Positions 7,959-16,535 of a stretch of DNA of 64,000 bases are shown in pieces (within the stretch, counting starts at the first letter, position 1; each line of letters begins with the position of its first letter). The stretch is taken from assembly GCF_000718985.1 (NCBI RefSeq), contig NZ_JODL01000007.1:1-64000 (forward strand), written 5' to 3'. The stretch is from Streptomyces megasporus. Its GTDB lineage: Bacteria > Actinomycetota > Actinomycetes > Streptomycetales > Streptomycetaceae. The notes below the pieces were generated by a model that worked only from the letters and a program-made list of their open reading frames with translations, was not told where the DNA came from and searched no databases. Made by a program: the position numbers and the translations under genes.

Positions 7959-9041
7959 TCAGCCCTCGCGGACGACGACGAAGTCCGCCAAGGCCGCGAA
8001 CCGCTCCCGGACCAGGCCGGGCATCTCGACGCGCTCCAGCGCCTCCAGCGCGGTGGCGTGCCGGCGGCGGGCCTCCCGGAGGGTCCACTCGCGTCCGCCG
8101 GCCCGCTCGATCAGCTCGGCCCGCGCCGCGAACTCCTCCTCGCTGAAGTCCTCGAACTCCTCCTGGCTCTTGGTGGCGTCCTCGGCCAGCAGCTCCCCGA
8201 GCCGGCGTGCGGCCGGGCCGTCCTCGGCCAGGGCGGCGACGACGGGGAGGGACTTCTTGCGCTGCCGCAGGTCGCTCCAGGTCTTCTTGCCGGTCGCCTC
8301 CGGGTCGCCCCAGATGCCCAACAGGTCGTCGACGGCCTGGAACGCCAGGCCCAGGTGGTGGCCGTACGCCTCCAGGGCGTCGGCGGTGGCCTCGTCGGCG
8401 CCTCCCAGCACCGCTCCGATGGAGGCGGAGCAGGCCAGCAGCGCGCCGGTCTTGTTGCCCTCCATCTCCAGGCACTCGGCGACGGTGACCTTCTCGCGGT
8501 GCTCATAGGAGATGTCCTGCGCCTGGCCGTCGATGAGTTTGCGGGTGGCCAGGGTCAGACGGCGGGTGGCCCGCGCGGCCTCGGCCGTGCCCATCTCCAG
8601 CAGCACCTCGTTGGCCAGCGCGAACAGGGCGTCCCCGACCAGGATGGCCTGCGCCGGGCCGTGCACCTTCCACACGGTGTCGCGGTGGCGTCGCTGCTCG
8701 TCGCCGTCCATGAGGTCGTCGTGGAGGAGGGAGAAGTTGTGGACCAGCTCGACGGCCACCGCTCCGGGGACGCCGGCCTCCGGCTCGGCGCCCGCGGCCT
8801 CGGCCGACAGCAGGGCCAGCGCCGGACGCACCGCCTTGCCGCCGTCGCCGCGCGCGGGGTTGCCCTCGGCGTCGATCCAGCCGAAGTGGTAGGCGGCGAC
8901 GGTGTCCATGGGCGGGGCGAGCCGCGCCACGGCGGCGCGCAGCATCGGCGTGGCGAGCGTGCGACCGCGCTCCAGCAGCGCGACGACACTCTCGGTGTCG
9001 ATGGCCGTGTCCGGCAAGGTCCTCGGGATCGGCGGGGTCAC
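7959..9041 (-). CDS. Polyprenyl (farnesyl-type) diphosphate synthase
   Basis: 360 residues. Both Asp-rich motifs are present: the first aspartate-rich motif DDLMDGD (about residue 107) and the second FQAVDDLLGIWGD (about 240), which bind Mg-diphosphate. GKAVRPAL and GNKTGALL match the IPP and allylic binding regions. In the S. coelicolor hopanoid cluster the gene at this position (SCO6763) supplies farnesyl diphosphate to HpnC/HpnD. The residues before the first motif (SLLHDDL) lack bulky aromatics at the usual chain-length positions, so exact product length is uncertain. It starts 29 bases after the hpnE stop and ends the operon. Confidence 0.88.
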   Translation of the reverse strand: MTPPIPRTLPDTAIDTESVVALLERGRTLATPMLRAAVARLAPPMDTVAAYHFGWIDAEGNPARGDGGKAVRPALALLSAEAAGAEPEAGVPGAVAVELVHNFSLLHDDLMDGDEQRRHRDTVWKVHGPAQAILVGDALFALANEVLLEMGTAEAARATRRLTLATRKLIDGQAQDISYEHREKVTVAECLEMEGNKTGALLACSASIGAVLGGADEATADALEAYGHHLGLAFQAVDDLLGIWGDPEATGKKTWSDLRQRKKSLPVVAALAEDGPAARRLGELLAEDATKSQEEFEDFSEEEFAARAELIERAGGREWTLREARRRHATALEALERVEMPGLVRERFAALADFVVVREG

Positions 9042-9069
9042 GGGGTCTCCTCTGCTTTTGTTGTCGTGC

Positions 9070-10596
9070 TCACGCCGCCTCCGGGAAGACGTCGTCGTGC
9101 GGGCGTCCGAGGGCCGTCAGCGCTCCGCGGGCGGCGGTCAGGCCGCTGCGCACGGCGCCCTCCATCGTCGCGGGCCAGCCGGTGGCCGTCCACGCGCCCG
9201 CCAGCCAGATCCCCGGCGCGTCGGTGCGCGCGGCGGGGCGCAGCCGCCCCACCCCGGGCACGGGAGCGAAGGTGGCGGCCCGCTCGCGGGTGACGAAGAA
9301 GTCGCGCACCCGTGCCCCGCAGGCGGCGGGCAGCAGACGGGCCAGCTCGGGAAGGTAGCGCTCGCGCAGGGTGGCGACGGGCAGTCCTATCTCCTTCTGC
9401 GCGGCGGACTGGGAGACCACCAGGTACTGGCCTCCGCCGCCCGTCCCCGGTCCCGCCGCCCCGACCTCCCCCGCTTCCCGCCCCGCCTCGGCGGGGCCGT
9501 GGAGCCCGGAGGCCTCGGTGCGGTCGAAGATCCACTGCACGGGGGTGCCGACCGTGGCGAGGAACGGCCGCCGCAGCACCGTGCGGTCGTACACCACGTG
9601 GACGTTGAGGATCGGCGCGTCGTCGATCTCCAGCAGTCGCTCCGGGTGGGGCAGCGCCCCCTCGGGCAGCAGCCGGTGGGCCTCCCGCTGGGGGACGGCG
9701 AGGACGACCGTCCTCGCCGTCAGCGTCTCGCCGTCCGCGCCCGCGCGGTGCGCGCCGGTGTCCACCGCGACCCGCCAGGTGCCGTCCGGTTCCGCGCGCA
9801 GCGTCCGGACGCGGCCCTGCCGGACCACGCGCACGCCCGCCTTCTCCAGCACGGCGCCGGCCAGCTCGTCGTGCAGCCGGCCCAGCGGCACCCGGGACCA
9901 GCCGATGTCCGCGGCGCCGGGATCGCTGAGCAGGCCGGTGGAGAAGACCATCGCCGCCAGCCCCAACGAGACGTCCTGGGCACGGGCGTTGAGGGTGGCC
10001 ACGCCGACGAGGTCCCACAGCGCACGCACCGCGCGCGGCGACTGGCCGTGCCGGCGCAGCCAGCTCGCGAAGTCCACCCCGTCCAGGGCGGGGTCGGCCG
10101 GGTCGATCTCTCCCAGCCGCTTGAGGGCGAAGGCGGCCTGTCCGGCCCGGACGCGCTCGACCGGGCTCAGGTGGGGGTAGGTCGCCAGGCCGGGTGCCAG
10201 ATGCAGCGGTACGGGCAGGCCGGTGCGGCGCAGCCGTCCGAGGCGGCGCCGGTCGGCGTCGTAGACGGGAACGTCCAGACGCCGCTGGAGGGGCGCGAGC
10301 GCGCTCGCGCCGATGCGCTCCAGGAACCAGCGGTAGGCGGTGCAGCAGCGCAGGTAGACGTGGTGGCCGTTGTCGACGGTCAGCTCGCCGGCCGCGCCGG
10401 AGCGGTGGAAGGAGAAGGCGAGCCCGCCCAGTCGCGGCCTGGCCTCCACCAGGGTGACGCCGAGCCCCGCGTCGGCCAGGCGCAGCGCCGCGGTGACCCC
10501 CGCCAGTCCGCCGCCGACGACGACGGCGCGGGAGGCTCCGGGAGCCTCGTCACGGGGGGCCTCGTCACGCCGGTCGAAGGTCGCCGGGGCGGTCAC
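9070..10596 (-). CDS. hpnE: Hydroxysqualene dehydroxylase HpnE (FAD-dependent)
   Basis: 508 residues. The dinucleotide-binding motif VVVGGGLAGVTAALRLADAG is at about 25-44, followed by a GGLAFSF continuation and a C-terminal FAD motif (GIWLAGAWTATGWPATMEGAV). The length and the phytoene-desaturase-like fold match HpnE, which reduces hydroxysqualene to squalene as the last of three steps after HpnC and HpnD. A Gly/Ala/Glu-rich insertion near residues 345-370 is variable in the family. The GTG start overlaps the hpnD stop by 4 bases, implying translational coupling. Confidence 0.88.
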   Translation of the reverse strand: MTAPATFDRRDEAPRDEAPGASRAVVVGGGLAGVTAALRLADAGLGVTLVEARPRLGGLAFSFHRSGAAGELTVDNGHHVYLRCCTAYRWFLERIGASALAPLQRRLDVPVYDADRRRLGRLRRTGLPVPLHLAPGLATYPHLSPVERVRAGQAAFALKRLGEIDPADPALDGVDFASWLRRHGQSPRAVRALWDLVGVATLNARAQDVSLGLAAMVFSTGLLSDPGAADIGWSRVPLGRLHDELAGAVLEKAGVRVVRQGRVRTLRAEPDGTWRVAVDTGAHRAGADGETLTARTVVLAVPQREAHRLLPEGALPHPERLLEIDDAPILNVHVVYDRTVLRRPFLATVGTPVQWIFDRTEASGLHGPAEAGREAGEVGAAGPGTGGGGQYLVVSQSAAQKEIGLPVATLRERYLPELARLLPAACGARVRDFFVTRERAATFAPVPGVGRLRPAARTDAPGIWLAGAWTATGWPATMEGAVRSGLTAARGALTALGRPHDDVFPEAA

Positions 10597-11555
10597 CGGG
10601 CGTTTCCTCGGGCGGCGAGGCGGCCGACCCGCCGGGCGTCCAGTCCGGACAGACCGCGCACGGCGACCCAGGCCTTCTCGCGCGCCGGCAGGGAGATCCG
10701 GCCGCGCAGCACGGCGTGGGGGTCGCGGGCGATGCGGGTCAGCAGGCGGTGGTAGATGCCGGCCATGGCCGACACGCAGGCGGCGGAGCGTCGGTCGAGC
10801 AGCGGCAGCAGTCTCAGTCCCTCGGCGAACAGTTCGCGGGCGCGGCGCACCTCGAAGCGGACGAGTCCGGTGAAGTCGGCGCCGGGCGGCGGCGCGTCGT
10901 GGCGGAGGGCGTCGGTGCAGCCGAACGCGGCCAGTTCGGCGCGGGGCAGGTAGGTGCGGCCCTCCGCGGCGTCCTCCCGCACGTCGCGGAGGATGTTGGT
11001 CACCTGCAGGGCGAGGCCCAGGGTGTCGGCGTAGTGGGGGGCGCGCTCGGCGCCGGGGGCACCCGGCACGGTGCCGAAGACCCCGAGGGAGAGCCGGCCG
11101 ATCGCGCCCGCGACGCAGCGGCAGTACTCCTTGAGGTCCTCCCAGGTCTCGTACGTCCGGCCGCGGACGTCCATCAGGACGCCGTCGATCAGCTCGTCGA
11201 GCCCGCCGAGCGGGATCGGGAAGCGGCGCGCGGCGTCGGCCAGGGCCACGGCGACCGGGTCGGTGGCGTCGTCGGGCACCTTCCCGTCACGGACGTGGCC
11301 GAGCAGTTCGCGGGTCTCCTCCAGCCGGGCCCGCTTGACCTCCGGCTCCAGCGGGCCGTCGCCGATGTCGTCGACGCGCCGCGAGAAGGCGTACAGGGCG
11401 GACATCGCCTGCCGCTGCGCCGTGGGCAGCAGCCGGATGCCGTAGGCGAAGTTGCGGGCCTGCCGCCCGGTGACGGCCTCGCAGTAGCGGTAGGCCGCGA
11501 AGACCTGCGGGGAGAGGGGCAGCGCCCGGCCGGGCGGATCCAGGGTCCGGCTCAC
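10593..11555 (-). CDS. hpnD: Presqualene diphosphate synthase HpnD
   Basis: 320 residues of the trans-isoprenyl synthase head-to-head class. Both DxxxD Mg-binding motifs are visible: RRVDDIGD (about 60-67) and LRDVREDAAEGRTYLP (about 185-200), with the ALQVTNI helix before the latter. HpnD condenses two farnesyl diphosphates to presqualene diphosphate. GTG start at 11555 overlaps the hpnC stop by 4 bases. It sits between hpnC and hpnE, the standard order. Confidence 0.9.
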   Translation of the reverse strand: MSRTLDPPGRALPLSPQVFAAYRYCEAVTGRQARNFAYGIRLLPTAQRQAMSALYAFSRRVDDIGDGPLEPEVKRARLEETRELLGHVRDGKVPDDATDPVAVALADAARRFPIPLGGLDELIDGVLMDVRGRTYETWEDLKEYCRCVAGAIGRLSLGVFGTVPGAPGAERAPHYADTLGLALQVTNILRDVREDAAEGRTYLPRAELAAFGCTDALRHDAPPPGADFTGLVRFEVRRARELFAEGLRLLPLLDRRSAACVSAMAGIYHRLLTRIARDPHAVLRGRISLPAREKAWVAVRGLSGLDARRVGRLAARGNAR

Positions 11556-12475
11556 CGTGCCCTCCCCAGGGCCGCGACCGCGTCGCGCAGCACACCGACC
11601 CGGGTGGGGCGCGGCGTGGCGGACAGGACGTCGTACCGGGCGGACCGGATGGCGCGCAGGGCCGCCCGGCCGCCGCCGACGAACCCGGCGAGGAGGACTT
11701 TCAGCACCCCGGGGACGCTTGCCACCAGTGGATCTCCTTCGTTCAGCAGGTCGTGTGCGCGCCGCGCCTCCCAGGCCACCAGGGCACGCACCGACGCGTT
11801 CGCGGTGGGGGCGGCGAGGTCGGCCTCGGTGACGCGGAAGCGCTCCAGGTCCTCGGCGGGGAGGTAGATCCTGTCGCGCTGCGTCAGGTCCTCGGCGACG
11901 TCCTGGAGGTGTTCGACGATCTGCAGGGCGGTGCAGACGGCGTCGGAGCGGCGGACGCGTTCGGGGGTGGTGGTGCCGGTGACGGCCAGGACGAGCCGGC
12001 CGATGGGGTTCGCGGACAGTTCGCAGTACCCCAGCAGTTCCTCCCAGGTGCCGTACCGGCGGACCTTCTGGTCGCGCCGGTTGGCCTCGATCAGGGCGAG
12101 GAACGGCTCGGGCGTCAGGGCGTGGCGGCGGACGGTCGGCACCAGGGCGCTCAGCAGGGGGTGGCCGGGCCCGTCCCGGTGCCCCGCCCCGGGGTCGGCG
12201 GCGGCGTGGAAGACGCGGCGCAGTTCGGCCTCGAAGGCGTCGAGCAGGGCCGGGCGGTCGTCGGCCAGGTCGGGTTCCACCCCCAGGGCGGCGGCGTCGG
12301 CGCCGCCGGGGGCGAGGTCCCCGTCGCCGATGTCGTCCAGGAGGCGGACGCAGCCGTAGACGGCCAGCAGATCGTTCCGCCAGGCGCGGGGGAGGAAGCG
12401 GGGTGCCACGGGGAAGTTCTCATGGGCGGCCTTGTCGAGGACGGCGCGCGCCCGTACGTCCGTGGGCGGGGTCAC
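11552..12475 (-). CDS. hpnC: Hydroxysqualene synthase HpnC
   Basis: 307 residues, paralogous to HpnD. Motifs: ENFPVAP near the start, LLDDIGDGDL (first Asp motif, about 45-54) and EHLQDVAEDLTQRDRIYLP (second, about 185-203). HpnC converts presqualene diphosphate to hydroxysqualene. The frame is open far upstream, but homologous proteins begin close to VRARAVLDKAAHENFP, so GTG 12475 is chosen; the Shine-Dalgarno is weak. It is the first gene of a four-gene operon and is preceded by four 10-bp direct repeats. Confidence 0.85.
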   Translation of the reverse strand: MTPPTDVRARAVLDKAAHENFPVAPRFLPRAWRNDLLAVYGCVRLLDDIGDGDLAPGGADAAALGVEPDLADDRPALLDAFEAELRRVFHAAADPGAGHRDGPGHPLLSALVPTVRRHALTPEPFLALIEANRRDQKVRRYGTWEELLGYCELSANPIGRLVLAVTGTTTPERVRRSDAVCTALQIVEHLQDVAEDLTQRDRIYLPAEDLERFRVTEADLAAPTANASVRALVAWEARRAHDLLNEGDPLVASVPGVLKVLLAGFVGGGRAALRAIRSARYDVLSATPRPTRVGVLRDAVAALGRAR

Positions 12476-12550
12476 CGTGGACCGCCCGTAGCCATCGCCG
12501 TCACCTCTCCGTTCCTCCCACCCGACCGCTTCCGCGGCCTTCCGCGGCAC

Positions 12551-12590
12551 CCGTCGGCGTCCATCGGCGTCCGTCGGCGTCCGTCGGCAT
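12551..12590. repeat. Four 10-bp tandem repeats upstream of hpnC
   Basis: Four consecutive copies of CCGTCGGCGT (second copy CCATCGGCGT, fourth CCGTCGGCAT). The period of 10 bp is close to one helical turn. They lie about 75-115 bases upstream of hpnC in the 345-base non-coding gap 12476-12820. The rest of that gap holds no convincing gene. Confidence 0.75.
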
Positions 12591-12820
12591 CCGGGGACAG
12601 TCCGGGAACACCGACGGCGGCGGGGTGTCGGTGACATCGGCGACCTCCCGTCCGCGGTGTCTGCGGCACCTGTCACGCAGAACATCCTATTTCGGGCATG
12701 TCTCGCGGACGCCCCGCTGCTCGGCCGTCCGGGGCACTGCCGCCCGGCGCGCCGATCACCGGCTCCGGCCCAGCTTACGTCGTGCTCCGGCGGCCCTCCG
12801 CCCGGGTCCGACGGACGAGA

Positions 12821-12866
12821 GGGGACGGCCCTCACCACCCGGTCCCGGGTGGTGAGGGCCGTCCCC
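12821..12866. terminator. Long hairpin after the TagH-like gene
   Basis: Near-perfect inverted repeat, 12821-12842 against 12845-12866, with about 21 paired bases and a very tight loop. It starts 24 bases beyond the ABC ATPase stop on the minus strand and most likely ends that transcript, insulating hpnC. Confidence 0.8.
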
Positions 12867-12889
12867 TCCGTCGCCGCGCCGCCGCGCGG

Positions 12890-13708
12890 CTACTTGCGGG
12901 TGAACTCCTCGTACTCCTTGAGCACCTCGTCCGTCGGACCGTCCATCCGCAGCACCCCGTGCTCCAGCCACAGCACCCGGTTGCAGGTGTCCCGGATCGA
13001 CTTGTTGTTGTGGCTGACGAGGAAGACCGTCCCGGCCTCCTTGCGCAGTTCGCGGATGCGGGCCTCCGAGCGCTTCTGGAACTTCTTGTCGCCCGTCGCC
13101 AGCGCCTCGTCGATCATCAGCACGTCGTGGTCCTTGGCGGCGGCGATGGAGAACCGCAGGCGGGCCGCCATGCCGGAGGAGTACGTGCGCATCGGCAGGC
13201 TGATGAAGTCGCCCTTCTCGTTGATGCCGGAGAAGTCGACGATGTCCTGGTAGCGCTCCTCGATCTGGTCCTTGGTCATGCCCATCGCCAGGCCGCCCAG
13301 TATGACGTTGCGCTCGCCGGTCAGGTCGTTCATCAGCGCCGCGTTGACGCCCAGCAGCGAGGGCTGCCCGTCGGTGTAGACCTTGCCCCGCTCGACGGGC
13401 AGCAGCCCCGCGATGGCGCGCAGCAGGGTCGACTTGCCCGAGCCGTTGGAGCCGATCAGGCCGATCGCCTCGCCGCGGTAGGCGGTGAAGCTCACGCCCT
13501 TCACCGCGTGCACCTCGCGCACGTTCCCGCCCGGCCTGCGGCGGATGATCCGGTTGAGGGCCGCGGTGGCGCTGCCCCTGCCCCGGGCGCCGCCGTAGAC
13601 GCGGTAGACGATGTGCACGTCGTCGGCGATCACGGTCGGGCGGCGCTCGCCCTCCCCCGCCGACGCGGCCGTGGCGTTCTTCTCCGGGCTCTTCTCAGCC
13701 ACGGCCAT
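12890..13708 (-). CDS. TagH-like ABC transporter ATP-binding protein
   Basis: 272 residues. Walker A GSNGSGKST (about residue 84), signature motif YSSGMAARL, Walker B VLMIDEAL, and switch His in FLVSHNNKSI. The spacing and the KGVSFTAYRGEAIGLIG segment match the ATPase subunits of teichoic-acid and O-antigen exporters (TagH/Wzt). Together with the permease it would export an undecaprenyl-linked or lipid-linked polymer. There is no long C-terminal carbohydrate-binding domain, so it resembles the short TagH/RfbE form. Its start overlaps the permease stop by 14 bases. Confidence 0.87.
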   Translation of the reverse strand: MAVAEKSPEKNATAASAGEGERRPTVIADDVHIVYRVYGGARGRGSATAALNRIIRRRPGGNVREVHAVKGVSFTAYRGEAIGLIGSNGSGKSTLLRAIAGLLPVERGKVYTDGQPSLLGVNAALMNDLTGERNVILGGLAMGMTKDQIEERYQDIVDFSGINEKGDFISLPMRTYSSGMAARLRFSIAAAKDHDVLMIDEALATGDKKFQKRSEARIRELRKEAGTVFLVSHNNKSIRDTCNRVLWLEHGVLRMDGPTDEVLKEYEEFTRK

Positions 13709-14642
13709 AACGCTCCTCCGCCTTCCAGAAGAATACGAAACCGCCGAACCCGATCAGGACTGCCCAGCCCACGGCGAGCGCCCACCCGTACGGCGGGAGG
13801 TCGGAAACGGTGTACCCGTCGATGAGCGCGAAGCGCATGAGGTCCATGTAGACGGCCGCCGGGTTGGCCTGGGCCACGCTCACCAGCCACTCCGGGGCGC
13901 CGGCCCGCTCCCTGAGCATGTACTCCAGGGAGAACATCACGCCGGACGCGTACATCCAGGTCCGCATCACGAAGGGCATCAGTTGGGCCAGGTCCGGGGT
14001 CTTGCTCCCCAGCCGGGCCATGACCATCGCCAGCCCGGTGTTGAAGAGCAGTTGCATCGCCAGGATCGGCGCCACCAGCAGCCAGGTCCAGTCCGGGAAG
14101 TGCCCGAAACCGAGGAGGATGACCGCCAGGACGATCATCGAGTACAGCAGTTGTTGGAGCTGCTGCAGCGAGAAGGAGATCGGCAGGGCGGCGCGCGGGA
14201 AGTGCAGGGCGCGCACCAGCCCCAGGTTCCCGGAGATGGAGCGGACCCCGGAGAGGACCGAGGTCTGGGTGAAGGTGAACACGAAGACGCCCGTGACCAG
14301 GAACGGGACGTAGTTCTCCCTGCCGCCCGGCACTCCCTCACGGCCGCCCAGCAGGACGCCGAAGACGAAGAAGTACACCGCCGCGTTCAGCAGCGGTGTG
14401 GCGACCTGCCACAGTTGGCCGAGTTTGGCCTGGCTGTACTGCGCCACGAGCTTGGCCCGGGAGAAGGCGAGGATGAAGTGCCGCCGCGCCCAGAGCCGGC
14501 GGACGTACTCCACCAGGGAGGGCCGCGCCCCGCTCGCCGTCAGACCGTACTTGGCGGCGAGCTCGGCCGGGGACAGGCCGTCGTCGGGGGAACGCGGGGG
14601 CTCGCTCGTCGCGATCGCACCGTCGTGCGTTGTCTCGCTCAC
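13695..14642 (-). CDS. TagG-like ABC-2 polymer export permease
   Basis: 315 residues. After a cytoplasmic N-terminus, six hydrophobic segments follow an amphipathic stretch (RRHFILAFSRAKLVAQYSQ) typical of ABC2_membrane polymer exporters. The central LGLVRALHFPRAALPIS and a late NPAAVYMDLMR also match. It pairs with the downstream ATPase. GTG 14642 (VSETTHDG) is preferred over the GTG at 14669 because related Streptomyces proteins start with this sequence. The neighbours (glycosyltransferase, CDP-alcohol transferases) suggest export of a phospho-polyol or glycolipid envelope polymer. Confidence 0.83.
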   Translation of the reverse strand: MSETTHDGAIATSEPPRSPDDGLSPAELAAKYGLTASGARPSLVEYVRRLWARRHFILAFSRAKLVAQYSQAKLGQLWQVATPLLNAAVYFFVFGVLLGGREGVPGGRENYVPFLVTGVFVFTFTQTSVLSGVRSISGNLGLVRALHFPRAALPISFSLQQLQQLLYSMIVLAVILLGFGHFPDWTWLLVAPILAMQLLFNTGLAMVMARLGSKTPDLAQLMPFVMRTWMYASGVMFSLEYMLRERAGAPEWLVSVAQANPAAVYMDLMRFALIDGYTVSDLPPYGWALAVGWAVLIGFGGFVFFWKAEERYGRG

Positions 14643-14750
14643 GTTGAAACTTTCGTCCTCACAGTGCACAAGCCGGGATGGGGATGAGTACAGCGGGACC
14701 CCGGTCCCTGTCAGCCGGACCCGATGCCCTCGAAACAGAGCTTGTCAGAT

Positions 14751-15683
14751 TCAGATGACGGGAGGGCGACCGAGTCTGGTCAGACGCCACACCGTACGCC
14801 ACTTCATGGGTCGGCGTGGACCGCAGGGAGTGGTCCAGCCCTCCTTGAAGCCGCCCATCCAGGCGCGCAGCGCGGGCCGCGAGGGCCTCCTCAGGAGCGT
14901 CAGCAGCAACCAGACGCCCAGGTAGAGGGGGACGAGGGGGAGGGGGAGGTTGCGGCGGGCCAACCACACCCGGTTGCGGGCGACCATCCGGTGGTAGACC
15001 GCGTGGCGGCTGGGGAGGGTGGTGGGGTGGTGGAGCACCATGTCCGAGCGGTAGTCGATCATCCACCCGGCGTCCAGTGCCCGCCACGCCAGGTCGGTCT
15101 CCTCGTGGGCGTAGAAGAACTCGTCCGGCAGCCCGCCGACCTCCTGGAAGACCTTGGTGCGCACGGCGTTGGCGCCTCCGAGGAAGGTCGTCACGCGCGA
15201 GGAGCGCAGCGGGTCCGACGCCCGCAGTCTGGGCACGTGGCGGCGCTGGGTGGCGCCGGTGACCGGGTCGGCGATGCGGAAGCTGACGATGCCCAGCCTC
15301 GGATCGGCCGCGAACGCCCGCCGGACCAGCTCGGCGGTGTCGGTGTTGGGCAGCAGCCCGTCGTCGTCGAGGAAGAGCAGGACGTCCACCTCGCGCCCGC
15401 CGGGTCCGAACGCCTCGATCCCGACGTTGCGGCCGCCGGGGATGCCCAGGTTCTCCGGCAGCTCCACGGTCCGCACGCCGTCGGGCAGCTCGGGCAGCGG
15501 GGCGCCGTTGCCGACGACCACGACCTGGATGGGATCGCCGTCCTGCTTGGCGACCGAGTCCAGCAGGGCGCGCAGCTCCTCGGGGCGGTTGCCCATGGTC
15601 AGGATGACCGCGCCCAGGGTCAGGGGCTTGTCCTCCCCGCCGTCCGTGCCGTCCGTGCCGTCCGTGTCCGTCATCTCACTCAC
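14751..15683 (-). CDS. GT2-family glycosyltransferase
   Basis: 310 residues. GT-A fold: AVILTMGNRPEELRALLDSV (about 20-40), NLGIPGGRNVGI, the metal-binding FLDDDG (about 100), and an acceptor-site HEETDLAWRALDAG with the ED-type catalytic acid. The C-terminus has a hydrophobic segment (PLVPLYLGVWLLLTLL) that may anchor it to the membrane. The N-terminus carries an Asp-Gly-Thr repeat encoded by a short tandem repeat (15646-15675). Start at GTG 15683 or ATG 15674; both lie close to GAGGG. The sugar donor and acceptor are unknown; context suggests a membrane glycolipid or phospho-polymer. Confidence 0.83.
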   Translation of the reverse strand: MSEMTDTDGTDGTDGGEDKPLTLGAVILTMGNRPEELRALLDSVAKQDGDPIQVVVVGNGAPLPELPDGVRTVELPENLGIPGGRNVGIEAFGPGGREVDVLLFLDDDGLLPNTDTAELVRRAFAADPRLGIVSFRIADPVTGATQRRHVPRLRASDPLRSSRVTTFLGGANAVRTKVFQEVGGLPDEFFYAHEETDLAWRALDAGWMIDYRSDMVLHHPTTLPSRHAVYHRMVARNRVWLARRNLPLPLVPLYLGVWLLLTLLRRPSRPALRAWMGGFKEGWTTPCGPRRPMKWRTVWRLTRLGRPPVI

Positions 15684-15740
15684 CGTCCCTCGCACCGCCG
15701 CTCGCCGACGCTCCCCGGCCCCGGCCCCGCGCCGTCCACG

Positions 15741-16535
15741 TCACCGCAGCCTGCTCGACGCCAGGATGGACACCAGGTGCAGCAGCGTCTGCACCACGGC
15801 GATCGCCGCCAGGACGGCGACACCCAGACGGGTGAAGAAGAGGTCGCCGCGCACCGTGTCCGCCACGGCCACCGCCAGGATCACCAGGGACGCCTCGACC
15901 CCGCCGACCAGCCGGTGGAACTTCAGCGCCGCCGCCGCCCGGCGGGCCAGCGCCAGCTTGGCGGAGCGGGGAACCGCCGCCTCCTCCTTGACCGCGGGCA
16001 GGCCGCTGCGGGAGCGTGCCACGTCCACCAGGTCCGTCTCGGCCTTGATCAGGATCGCGCCCAGCGCGGCCACGGTTCCCAGGAAGGCCCACATCCAGTT
16101 CACCGAGGCGCCCTCGACGCGGAAGACGTCCGCCGCCCGCAGGCCGAAGCCGACCAGGAGGGCGGCCTCGGCCAGGTAGTGGCCCACCCGGTCCAGGTAG
16201 ACACCGGTGATGGACGTCTGCTTGCGCCAGCGGGCGACCTCGCCGTCCACACAGTCCAGCAACAGGTAGAGCTGGATGAGGAGGGCGGCGACGATCGCCC
16301 CGACCGGGCCCGGCACCAGCAGCGCCGCGCCGGCGGCCACACCCGCGACGACCATCAGGTGGGTGAGCTGGTTGGGCGTTATCCGGGTGTTCACCAGGTG
16401 CCGGGTCCAGCGCAGCGAGATCTCCCGCATGTACAGGCGCCCGGCCCAGTGCTCACCGCTCCGCCGGTCCTTCACCCCCACGGGGTGGACGACCGGGCGG
16501 AGTTCAGCCACCGATGGCTTTGACAGCTTTGACAT
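15741..16535 (-). CDS. CDP-alcohol phosphatidyltransferase family protein
   Basis: 264 residues, about six transmembrane helices. The family signature is D-x2-D-G-x2-A-R-x8-G-x3-D-x3-D, which binds the CDP-alcohol and metal. Here residues near 95-119 read DCVDGEVAR, then G after eight residues and D after three, but the last Asp is His (LDRVGHYL). That last Asp is the proposed catalytic base, so activity may be altered. Flanked by a G1P-dehydrogenase-like gene (31-base overlap) and a glycosyltransferase; probably makes or modifies a membrane phospholipid head group. Confidence 0.82.
   Translation of the reverse strand: MSKLSKPSVAELRPVVHPVGVKDRRSGEHWAGRLYMREISLRWTRHLVNTRITPNQLTHLMVVAGVAAGAALLVPGPVGAIVAALLIQLYLLLDCVDGEVARWRKQTSITGVYLDRVGHYLAEAALLVGFGLRAADVFRVEGASVNWMWAFLGTVAALGAILIKAETDLVDVARSRSGLPAVKEEAAVPRSAKLALARRAAAALKFHRLVGGVEASLVILAVAVADTVRGDLFFTRLGVAVLAAIAVVQTLLHLVSILASSRLR

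Noticed and set aside
12551..12590. CRISPR-like array
   Set aside because: Repeats are 10 bp and directly adjacent without spacers; no cas genes are present.
11552..12838. Extension of HpnC to 428 residues
   Set aside because: The added N-terminus is low-complexity, covers the 10-bp repeats and has no counterpart in HpnC proteins.
14684..14691. Another ATGAGTAC upstream of the TagG-like gene
   Set aside because: No matching right arm and no -10 box at the 22-23 base distance, so not counted as a third site.
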